DNA of 15,485 bases from Firmicutes bacterium UBA6132 (GTDB taxonomy: Bacteria; Bacillota_A; Clostridia; Tissierellales; Sedimentibacteraceae), in assembly GCA_002435835.1 (NCBI GenBank), contig DIVM01000177.1, positions 1 through 15,485 on the forward strand, read 5' to 3'. Positions 6,955 to 14,008 of the stretch are shown one piece after another (the first letter of the stretch is position 1; every line of letters begins with the position of its first letter). The position numbers were made by a program, and so were the translations under genes. The notes under the pieces are model-generated. The model saw nothing but the letters and a program-made list of their open reading frames with translations. It was not told the origin of the DNA and made no database searches.

Positions 6955-6995
6955 AAAATGCATTGAATGTTAAAATATTCAATGCATTTTTATTA
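6955..6995 (+). terminator. Strong intrinsic terminator after the amidohydrolase
   Basis: AAAATGCATTGAAT (6955-6968) and its exact complement (6977-6990) form a 14-bp stem with an 8-base loop, continuing into TTTTTATTA. It is the first clear terminator after trpS. Confidence 0.9.
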
Positions 6996-7175
6996 TACAG
7001 CTTTGTAGAGCTTAAAACTAATTATATTTTTAAAAGTTACCATAAATTTTTATAAAAATTCAAATATTTTAATAGAATAATAAACTAAAAAAGTGTGAAC
7101 ATAACTTTAAATATATAATTTATTAAAAATATTTAAAATATTTTGTAGAATAACGATATCATTAATAAAAATAAC
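6996..7175. other. AT-rich intergenic stretch, no gene seen
   Basis: Extremely AT-rich DNA lies between the terminator and the typA promoter. It holds a perfect 16-bp palindrome AATTTTTATAAAAATT (7045-7060) and other A-T palindromes such as AAAATATTTT, as expected at this composition. I see no convincing open frame, RNA structure or repeat family. Confidence 0.6.
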
Positions 7176-7204
7176 TTGCAAAAAGTATAAAAAAAGAATA
7201 TTAT
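7176..7204 (+). promoter_or_regulatory. Likely sigma-A promoter for typA
   Basis: TTGCAA (7176-7181), a 17-bp spacer and TATTAT (7199-7204) are present. The predicted start near 7211 lies after the in-frame ATG at 7208 and before the ribosome site at 7224, which supports the ATG at 7235 as the real start. Confidence 0.5.
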
Positions 7205-7234
7205 AACATGTGGATTAATAAAAGGAAGGTATAT

Positions 7235-9049
7235 ATGAAGAAAAAAATAATAAATATTGCAGTAATAGCTCACGTAGATGCTGGAAAATCGACATTAGTT
7301 GATGCATTCTTACAACAAAGTAAAGTTTTTAGAGAAAATCAAGAAGTAGTTGATTGCGTAATGGATTCAAATGACATAGAACGTGAAAGAGGAATTACCA
7401 TTTATTCAAAAAACTGTTCTGTTATGCACGACGACATAAAAATAAACATTGTAGATACACCAGGCCATGCTGATTTCTCTTCAGAAGTTGAACGTATAAT
7501 GAAAACTGTTGATACAGTTATATTGTTAGTGGACTCAGTTGAAGGTCCTATGCCTCAAACTCGTTTTGTATTGCAAAAATCTCTTGAAATAGGATTAAGA
7601 CCAATACTACTAATAAACAAAATAGATAAGAAAAACCATAGAGCAGAAGAAGTTGTAGATATGGTATTTGATTTATTTGTTGAGTTAAACGCAAATGATG
7701 AACAATTAGATTTCCCTATACTTTATGGGGTAGCTAAAGAAGGCGTTGTTCAATATGAATTAGATCAGCCAAGTGAAAACATAGACCCATTATTTGAAAC
7801 AATAATTAAACATGTGGCACCATATCCAGATAAAGATACAGATGATTTACAAATGCAAGTTTCATCTCTTGGATATGATGAATATATAGGAAGACTTGGA
7901 ATCGGTAGAGTAACTGCTGGTTCAATTAAAGTAGGTCAAACTGTTGCTGTAGCAAAACATGATGGTTCAGTTGAAAGACAGAAAATTGTAAATATATTTG
8001 TTTATGAAGGATTAGTAAGAACTCCAGTAACTGAAGCATATAGCGGTGATATAATAGTTGTATCAGGTATTCCTAATATTTCAATAGGAGATACTATATG
8101 TAATGAAGGTAAAGTTATTCCTATGGAAACAATTAAAATAGAAGAACCTACATTATCTATGAACTTTTTAATCAATACATCACCATTTGTAGGTTTATCA
8201 GGAAAATATGTAACTACAAGACATTTAAAAGCAAGACTTGAAAAAGAACTTGAAGTAAATGTTGGATTAAGAGTTGAAATTTTAGAAGGTGCTTTAGATG
8301 GTTATAAGGTTTCAGGAAGAGGAGAACTTCACTTATCAATTCTACTTGAAAATATGAGAAGAGAAGGATATGAAGTTGCCGTTTCTAAACCAGAAGTAAT
8401 TCTTCACAAAGAAGATGGCGTAATAAAAGAACCTATAGAAAAAGTTATAGTTAATTGTCCAGAACAATATTCAGGTTCTGTTATATCAAAACTAAACTTA
8501 AGAAAAGGTATGTTACAAGCAATGTCTCCTGATGGAAATTATGTAAAAATTGAATACATGGTGCCTACTCGTGGACTTCTTGGTTACAGAACTGAACTTA
8601 TAAATGATACAAGAGGTGAAGGAACTATCGTAAGAAGCTTTGACCACTATGACAAATATAAGGGTGAAATACCTCAAAGAACAAACGGTGCTTTAATTGC
8701 TAGCGAACAAGGCGAAGCTGTAGCTTATTCTTTAAACAACCTTGAGAGCAGAGGAACTCTGTTTATAAGCCCTGGTGAAGCAGTTTATGAAGGTATGATA
8801 ATAGGTATGAATGCTCGTAATGAAGATATGGTAGTTAATGCTACTAAAGCTAAAAAACAATCTAATACAAGATCATCAGGTGCTGATGATGCTATTAAAT
8901 TATCGCCACCAAAAGTAATGACATTGGAAACGGCTTTAGAATTTATTAATGATGATGAATTAGTTGAAGTAACACCGGACAATATCCGTGTTAGAAAAAG
9001 ATATTTAGCTGAAATTGATAGAAGAAAAAGCTCAAATAAAGTAAAATAA
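7235..9049 (+). CDS. typA: TypA/BipA ribosome-binding translational GTPase
   Basis: This 604-aa EF-G-like GTPase binds 70S ribosomes and helps 50S assembly and stress adaptation. From the ATG at 7235, the G motifs are AHVDAGKST (12-20), ERGITI (51-56), DTPGH (74-78) and NKID (128-131). The EGPMPQTRFV segment (about 103-112), the elongation-factor domains and the TypA-specific C-terminus with ALEFINDDELVEVTP make the family clear. GGAAGG at 7224-7229 is five bases before this start; the in-frame ATG at 7208 lacks a ribosome site and probably precedes the transcript start. Two deviations from usual TypA are VDAGKST where VDHGKTT is typical, and HADFSSEV where HADFGGEV is typical. Both are in GTPase loops and resemble EF-G/TetM-type versions. 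The gene is single and ends at a terminator shared with the facing permease operon. Confidence 0.95.
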   Translation: MKKKIINIAVIAHVDAGKSTLVDAFLQQSKVFRENQEVVDCVMDSNDIERERGITIYSKNCSVMHDDIKINIVDTPGHADFSSEVERIMKTVDTVILLVDSVEGPMPQTRFVLQKSLEIGLRPILLINKIDKKNHRAEEVVDMVFDLFVELNANDEQLDFPILYGVAKEGVVQYELDQPSENIDPLFETIIKHVAPYPDKDTDDLQMQVSSLGYDEYIGRLGIGRVTAGSIKVGQTVAVAKHDGSVERQKIVNIFVYEGLVRTPVTEAYSGDIIVVSGIPNISIGDTICNEGKVIPMETIKIEEPTLSMNFLINTSPFVGLSGKYVTTRHLKARLEKELEVNVGLRVEILEGALDGYKVSGRGELHLSILLENMRREGYEVAVSKPEVILHKEDGVIKEPIEKVIVNCPEQYSGSVISKLNLRKGMLQAMSPDGNYVKIEYMVPTRGLLGYRTELINDTRGEGTIVRSFDHYDKYKGEIPQRTNGALIASEQGEAVAYSLNNLESRGTLFISPGEAVYEGMIIGMNARNEDMVVNATKAKKQSNTRSSGADDAIKLSPPKVMTLETALEFINDDELVEVTPDNIRVRKRYLAEIDRRKSSNKVK

Positions 9050-9064
9050 ATTAATTTAAAATGA

Positions 9065-9097
9065 AAAACAGAGCCTTTTAATTAAGGGCTCTGTTTT
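9065..9097. terminator. Bidirectional terminator between typA and the permease
   Basis: AAAACAGAGCC (9065-9075) and GGCTCTGTTTT (9087-9097) form a perfect 11-bp stem with a T-run on each strand. It can end both the plus-strand typA transcript and the minus-strand permease transcript. Confidence 0.9.
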
Positions 9098-9123
9098 AAA
9101 ATTTATATTTTGTTTAGTTTTGA

Positions 9124-10500
9124 TTATTCTTCGGTTTTTGTTAAAGCAATTTGTACATCATGATCAGGGCTTAGTATTATTGGAGCCCAATTTTGAGGAT
9201 CTTTTTCTTGTCTACTTTTTGCATATGCCCAAAATGGAATACCAAGAGCAAAATACAATATAAAAACTAACCATGCGCCTTTATTCATTGCTAAAACAGA
9301 TGTATAAATAACATATACTGTAAAGAAAACTGAAACTGTACCGAATAATTTTGGTGTTTTAACTTTATATGGTCTTTCCCATTCAGGATGTTTTTTTCTT
9401 AATATGATAAATGATAATGTTACCATCAAATATACAGCTCCTGCAGTTAAACCATAAATAGTATAAATATAATTAACCCATGTATCAGGTGCGAATACGG
9501 TAAAGTAAATAGATAAAACACCTACTAAAATATTAGCTTTATATGGTTGACCAGCTTTGTTTACAACAGCAAGTTTAGAAGTAAATTGCCTTTGTTGCGC
9601 TGCTCCAAAGAATGTTCTTGCAGCAGCAACCCAAAATCCTGATAATGTTGTAATACAAGTGCCAATGCCCATTATTACGACAGTTATTCCTAACCAATGC
9701 ATGCCAACTACATCAGCAACCCTTGGATCTACAATATCGGTAGCTGCAATCCATTCACTTGTTACAATACCACCAACTCCAATTATAGCAAATCCATAAA
9801 TTAAAGTTGTTAATCCTAAAGATGCAATAAATGCAATCCATAGTTTATTTTTAGGAAAATCAGCTTCTTCTGATAATTGAGGTATAAGGTCAAATCCAAT
9901 AAATTTCATTATTAATAATGCAACAGCTGCACTATATCCTTTAGTTCCATTTGTAAAAAATGGTTTTAAGTTGTCGATACTCCAAGCATCATTGGTCATG
10001 AAAACTATTGATGCACATATGGAGACTACTAATGTACTCCAAAAAAAGAAGTTCTGGATTTTAGCAAGATATTTTAATTCCTTATTGGTTAAAAAGAACC
10101 ATAAAATTAAAATAGCTAATGCGATGATTTTGGTTTGCATAAATGTTATTGGATAAAAATATCCCATCATACTTGCAATTCCGTAAGAAACAGTTGGCAT
10201 TGCCATTACATATAATAATATTACAGCCCAACATGAAAACCAACCAGTTGACCAGTTAAATGCATTAGAAATCCATATGTTTTCTCCACCTGAGTAAGGG
10301 AGCATACTTGTTAATTCTGTATATATAAAACAAAGTGGTAAAACAAATAAAGCACAAGTTACTAATGATGCAAAAGAGCCTGGTCCGCTCAATTCAAACC
10401 AATATTTTATTTCAACCATCCATGCAGCTATCATACCACCAGCAGCCATTGCAATCATTTGGGTCAATGTTAAACTTTTCTTTAAAGAGTTATCTGACAT
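9124..10500 (-). CDS. APC-superfamily amino acid/amine permease
   Basis: This 458-aa transporter has about twelve predicted membrane segments and no signal peptide. Segment 1 carries the glycine-rich AMAAGGMIAAWM (residues 17-28), where APC carriers bind the substrate backbone. PYSGGENIW is at 68-76 and the segment-6 region IGFDLIPQLSEEAD at 201-214 resembles the unwound helix and following loop of APC carriers. WERPYKVKTP (374-383) is also typical. It likely imports an amino acid or related compound by proton or cation symport, or by exchange; specificity cannot be read. AAAGGAGG (10508-10515) is seven bases before the ATG. It is the second gene of the operon, 19 bases after the hydrolase stop, and so should be expressed from the sigma-54 promoter at 11291-11307. 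The pairing suggests that the imported compound is the hydrolase substrate, which is an inference. Confidence 0.9.
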   Translation of the reverse strand: MSDNSLKKSLTLTQMIAMAAGGMIAAWMVEIKYWFELSGPGSFASLVTCALFVLPLCFIYTELTSMLPYSGGENIWISNAFNWSTGWFSCWAVILLYVMAMPTVSYGIASMMGYFYPITFMQTKIIALAILILWFFLTNKELKYLAKIQNFFFWSTLVVSICASIVFMTNDAWSIDNLKPFFTNGTKGYSAAVALLIMKFIGFDLIPQLSEEADFPKNKLWIAFIASLGLTTLIYGFAIIGVGGIVTSEWIAATDIVDPRVADVVGMHWLGITVVIMGIGTCITTLSGFWVAAARTFFGAAQQRQFTSKLAVVNKAGQPYKANILVGVLSIYFTVFAPDTWVNYIYTIYGLTAGAVYLMVTLSFIILRKKHPEWERPYKVKTPKLFGTVSVFFTVYVIYTSVLAMNKGAWLVFILYFALGIPFWAYAKSRQEKDPQNWAPIILSPDHDVQIALTKTEE

Positions 10501-10519
10501 CTAAGTGCCTCCTTTTATA

Positions 10520-11248
10520 TTATATGTTTACTGCAAGTTCTTCTGATTTTTCCTTGTTTTTTTCTATAATTTCTATTGTTTCATCAGTAGACAATACATT
10601 GCAATAAATATTGTTCATAATTTTTAATTCAGCATCATGTAAAGCGATATCCGGAGCTGCGCAACAGTCCTCAACGCATATAACCTGTAAACCATCATCA
10701 GCAAGACCTCTTACAGTTGATGCTACACATTGATCAGTAACAATTCCTGTTACAACAACAGTTTCAATACCCATATATCTTATTAATTGTAAATAATTTG
10801 TACCTGTTGTAACAGAGTCCGTTGTTTTATTTACAACTATTTCTCCTGGCATAGGAGCTAATTCAGCTACCATTTGCGCACCGTATGAATTAATAGGAAT
10901 TAGCATTCCATTCCAACCTACAGACTTTTGAACTGGGCTTCTATCTTCGCCGTTTGGCTTTAAACAAGCAATTCTTCCATAAGTTACTTCCATACTATTT
11001 TCTCTGAAATAATTTAGTAATTTAACAGTGTTGGGAACAGCTATTTCATCTAACCTGTCATGGAAAGGAATCCATCTTTCCCATTCACCATTTTCTTTAA
11101 AAGTAAGAGCTTCACCAGAGTCTCTCGCAATAAATTCGTTTTGCATATCAACAATTAAAAGTGCTGTTTTCTTTGGATCAAGCTTAATTTCTGGAAATTC
11201 CTTAATAGTTTCATAATAAAAAGATAAGTATTTGTTATTTGGTTTCAT
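10520..11248 (-). CDS. Isochorismatase-fold cysteine hydrolase (amidase type)
   Basis: This 242-aa cytoplasmic enzyme is of the cysteine hydrolase family that includes N-carbamoylsarcosine amidase, nicotinamidase, RutB and biuret hydrolase. The catalytic triad is visible: D34 in LLIVDMQNEF, K141 in VVNKTTDS, and nucleophile C174 in TGIVTDQCVASTVR with the usual cis-peptide region just before it. Such enzymes cut amides or carbamoyl groups and release ammonia, sometimes with CO2. Isochorismate itself is an unlikely substrate because no siderophore genes are nearby. AGGAGGA (11256-11262) supports the ATG at 11248. It is the first gene of the operon with the permease and begins about 30 bases after a predicted sigma-54 start site. 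Sigma-54 control with an NtrC-type activator fits nitrogen-compound use. Substrate candidates such as carbamoyl-amino acids, ureido acids or other amides remain speculative. Confidence 0.9.
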   Translation of the reverse strand: MKPNNKYLSFYYETIKEFPEIKLDPKKTALLIVDMQNEFIARDSGEALTFKENGEWERWIPFHDRLDEIAVPNTVKLLNYFRENSMEVTYGRIACLKPNGEDRSPVQKSVGWNGMLIPINSYGAQMVAELAPMPGEIVVNKTTDSVTTGTNYLQLIRYMGIETVVVTGIVTDQCVASTVRGLADDGLQVICVEDCCAAPDIALHDAELKIMNNIYCNVLSTDETIEIIEKNKEKSEELAVNI

Positions 11249-11290
11249 AATAGTTTCCTCCTAAGATAATGTTTATGTACTAACTTATAA

Positions 11291-11307
11291 AGCACATTGC
11301 ATGCCAA
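11291..11307 (-). promoter_or_regulatory. Sigma-54 (-24/-12) promoter of the hydrolase-permease operon
   Basis: Read on the minus strand the site is TTGGCATGCAATGTGCT. Against the consensus YTGGCACG-N4-TTGCW it keeps the -24 GG, the -12 GC and the exact 10-base distance between them, with two mismatches. The predicted start near 11280 gives a leader of about 31 bases with AGGAGGA placed well before the ATG. No good sigma-A promoter competes here. An NtrC-type activator gene lies on the other side of the same gap. Confidence 0.78.
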
Positions 11308-11433
11308 TATTAGTAATTAATATAAATTTATATAATTAATTAAATTTGGACGCTTTTTTTACGAATAATACTTATTTGTTACAATTTTGTATCAAAAAAA
11401 TGTCTATAAAGGTTATTAATTTAAAAAAATTTA

Positions 11434-11442
11434 TGTTATAAT
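11434..11442 (+). promoter_or_regulatory. Possible extended -10 promoter for the two-component genes
   Basis: TGTTATAAT (TG at 11434-11435, TATAAT at 11437-11442) is an extended -10 with a poor -35. Transcription from near 11449 would give a leader of about 209 bases holding three of the four palindromes. A second weaker candidate, TGTTATAAG, is at 11596-11604. Confidence 0.4.
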
Positions 11443-11488
11443 GTAGGAATATACAACGTTTACCGCTACATAAAAGTTACAATAAAAA

Positions 11489-11518
11489 TTTAATTTCAAT
11501 ACAATTATTGAAATTAAA
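11489..11518. repeat. 12-bp inverted repeat inside the divergent regulatory region
   Basis: TTTAATTTCAAT (11489-11500) and its exact complement (11507-11518) flank six bases. On the plus strand no T-run follows, so it is not a terminator there; on the minus strand TTTTTATT follows but no gene precedes it. It lies midway between the second and third palindromes and may shape the DNA or the kinase leader RNA. An AATTAATT pair at 11558-11580 is similar but shorter. Confidence 0.4.
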
Positions 11519-11657
11519 GGGCTATAAGTATTTTATTAAATGCTACGTTTTCGTATCAATTAATTAGAAAGAAATTAATTCCAATAGTTTTCAATTGTTA
11601 TAAGTCTTTAAGGTGTTACTATTTCGTTACATTAATAGGAAGTGAGATAAAATTAAG

Positions 11658-13991
11658 ATGTTTAATTTATTAAATCGTGGAATAATGAAAAGAATTCTTA
11701 TTACATTAATACTTTTTGAATTAATTTTAATTTCTTATGTAAATTTATTTGTGTATCCTAAAGTAAAAGAAGGTAATAGGGCATTTGCAGAATCGAGTTT
11801 AAATAAATTAATCATTGAAAAACAAAAGAGTTTAGAATACTTATTTAATCAAGTTGAATATGAAACAGAAAATCTTGGATTATGGGTTAGTGAAATAATT
11901 GGAAATGAAGTTAATGAAACGGATCTTAAAAATTTTAATGAAAATTATTTTGTAAATGAAAATAGTATATTAACAAATAAATATAGTTCTGAACATAGAG
12001 AAAATTATACATCAAACTTATTTTATTCTTATAACAAACCTTTATCTAAAAAACAGATATCTGATGTTATTAATACTTCAAAATTAGATTTACAGTTTAA
12101 GAAGTCTTTTGAAAGAATTCAAAATGCTCAATGGGCTTATATTATTACAAATGATAATATGATAAGAATGTATCCAGCTTTTTTAGAGAATATTAATAAA
12201 TTTGGATATAATCATGATTTTAAGCAAGATGTATATTATTATATGGCGGATGAAAATAATAATCCTGAAAGAAAACCAGTATGGACAAACCCTTATATTG
12301 ATTATTTAGGAAAAGGGTTGCTAATAACATGTTCTTATCCAATTTATAAAAACAATGAGATGATAGGTGTAGTTTGTATAGATATAGGTCTTAAAGGCAT
12401 ACAAAATAGCATTTCAGATTTATCCATAGAAGGTACTGGTATATCTTTTTTAATTGATGAAGATGGTAAAATTATTTATTACCCGAAATATGAACTAAAA
12501 GAGGAAGAACAAGGATTGGTTGTAAAGGATAATATTGATATATATTCTAAAAGTGAAAAGGAAAAACAAATCTTTAAAGAAATGATTTTGGGAAAAAAAG
12601 GTTCTAAATTTTATTATGATAATGGAATTGAAAAACTATTATTATATTCTAATATTAATAGATTAAATTGGATTGTTGGATTTCAAGTAAATAGAAAAGC
12701 ATATTTTGAAGAAAATATATTGGTTAATGATAATTTTATTGATTTTGTTATATTCAGTTTATTTCTAATAATAATATTACTAATTTACTATTATAAATCC
12801 TTGTCAAAACCATTATTCAATCTTGTAGATGAGATAGAAGAAATGGGAAATAGATATATAAATAATTTTGAACTTAATAAAAGCAATGATAATGAAATTA
12901 AAATATTGGATAATACTTTTAAAAATTTAAAGTTCAAGTTAGATGAATATATTGATACGTTATTTTATAAAAACAACGAATTGCAAACTATTTTTGATAA
13001 TATGCCAGGTTTATTATATATAATAGATGAAAATTATAATTTGAAATTATTTAATAATAAAAGTGAAAAATTTATTATAGATAATGAAAACAAATTAAAT
13101 AATAAAAAATGTTATGAATTATTATATAACAGGTATGAAATATGTGAGGGGTGTCCTGTTTATAGTGAAAGTAAATTCAGCAGTGAAATTCATTATAAAG
13201 AAAAAATATTTAGTGTAAGTAGTTTTCCAATTTACAATTCAAATAATACAATAAGAGAAATAATAATATTTAGTATGGATAAAACTGAAGAAATCATAAA
13301 AAATTTAGAATTAGCAAATGCAGAAAAATTTGCACTAATAGGACAAGTATCAGCATCTGTAACTCATCAGTTAAAAAATAATATTTCAGTAATTAAAGGT
13401 GCTTGCTTTTTATTAAATGAAATAGAATCTGAAAATGATTTTGATATAACAGAAGTTAGAGATGTTTTATATGAATTAAATGCAGGTATTAAAGATGCTG
13501 AAAACACAGTATACAGTTTACTTGAATTTGATAAAAATGGTGATAACATATCACGTGTTAATATTATTTCCGTGATAGAACAAATGTTAGTTATAGAAAA
13601 AAACAATTTATATAAAAATAAAATAACAGTTAATAAAAATTATGAAAACACAGAATTATTTTTACAATCACGAGAAAACTCTTTAAAATTCATTTTTTCA
13701 AATTTAATTAGAAACGCTATAGAAGCAATGAAAGAATCAGGTGGTTATCTAACATTAAAAGTATTTAAGAATAATCATTTTATTCATATCGAAGTTAAAG
13801 ACACAGGTGAAGGTATAAATGACAATATAAGAACAAATATATTCGACCCTTTTTTCACAACAAAAGAAAAAGGCTCTGGCCTGGGTTTATGGATTGTAAA
13901 AGAACAAGTAAAAAAATTAAATGGTCATATATATTGTGAAAGCAAAAAAAGTATAGGAACAAATTTCTCAATTGTGTTTCCAATAAAGTAA
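11658..13991 (+). CDS. Membrane sensor histidine kinase (Cache-HAMP-PAS-HisKA-HATPase)
   Basis: This 777-aa kinase has one membrane helix at residues 12-33, a large extracellular part (about 35-358), a second helix at 360-379, HAMP (about 380-435), PAS (about 438-548), a phosphoacceptor helix and an ATPase domain. The extracellular part fits a double Cache sensor: PVWTNPYIDY (207-216) and IGVVCIDIG (236-244) are typical of the membrane-distal lobe, and GISFLIDEDGKIIYYP (261-276) of the membrane-proximal one. The predicted phosphorylated residue is H570 (SVTHQLKN). N682/N686, DTGEG (715-719) and GSGLGL (739-744) bind ATP. The residue after the histidine is Gln rather than Glu or Asp. The PAS has C485, C496 and C499 (CEGCP), a possible redox or metal site. 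The ATG follows AGGAAGTGAG with a longish 11-base gap; the ATG at 11685 is an alternative. The response regulator starts 17 bases after the stop. Confidence 0.9.
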   Translation: MFNLLNRGIMKRILITLILFELILISYVNLFVYPKVKEGNRAFAESSLNKLIIEKQKSLEYLFNQVEYETENLGLWVSEIIGNEVNETDLKNFNENYFVNENSILTNKYSSEHRENYTSNLFYSYNKPLSKKQISDVINTSKLDLQFKKSFERIQNAQWAYIITNDNMIRMYPAFLENINKFGYNHDFKQDVYYYMADENNNPERKPVWTNPYIDYLGKGLLITCSYPIYKNNEMIGVVCIDIGLKGIQNSISDLSIEGTGISFLIDEDGKIIYYPKYELKEEEQGLVVKDNIDIYSKSEKEKQIFKEMILGKKGSKFYYDNGIEKLLLYSNINRLNWIVGFQVNRKAYFEENILVNDNFIDFVIFSLFLIIILLIYYYKSLSKPLFNLVDEIEEMGNRYINNFELNKSNDNEIKILDNTFKNLKFKLDEYIDTLFYKNNELQTIFDNMPGLLYIIDENYNLKLFNNKSEKFIIDNENKLNNKKCYELLYNRYEICEGCPVYSESKFSSEIHYKEKIFSVSSFPIYNSNNTIREIIIFSMDKTEEIIKNLELANAEKFALIGQVSASVTHQLKNNISVIKGACFLLNEIESENDFDITEVRDVLYELNAGIKDAENTVYSLLEFDKNGDNISRVNIISVIEQMLVIEKNNLYKNKITVNKNYENTELFLQSRENSLKFIFSNLIRNAIEAMKESGGYLTLKVFKNNHFIHIEVKDTGEGINDNIRTNIFDPFFTTKEKGSGLGLWIVKEQVKKLNGHIYCESKKSIGTNFSIVFPIK

Positions 13992-14008
13992 TCAAAGGAG
14001 AGTTAATT

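Larger units (their letters stand above)
11377..11631. repeat. Four copies of an 18-bp palindrome, likely activator binding sites
   Basis: The sites are 11377-11394 (TGTTACAATTTTGTATCA), 11464-11481 (CGCTACATAAAAGTTACA), 11541-11558 (TGCTACGTTTTCGTATCA) and 11614-11631 (TGTTACTATTTCGTTACA). All fit YGYTAC-N6-GTWWCA, an imperfect dyad with a fixed 6-base spacer. Start-to-start distances are 87, 77 and 73 bp. Their centres lie about 105, 192, 269 and 342 bp upstream of the predicted sigma-54 start. The dyad length equals that of the TyrR box (TGTAAA-N6-TTTACA), as expected for a dimer with a Fis-type helix-turn-helix such as the regulator at 14009-15388 encodes. The nearest site to the kinase lies 26 bp before its start codon and may serve autoregulation. 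Confidence 0.7.

Noticed and set aside
7045..7060. Perfect 16-bp A-T palindrome in the gap before typA
   Set aside because: It is purely A-T in an extremely AT-rich stretch with several similar palindromes; no U-tract or partner site, so chance is likely.
7208..7234. Upstream in-frame ATG for typA
   Set aside because: It has no ribosome site and probably lies before the transcript start; GGAAGG is well placed for the ATG at 7235.
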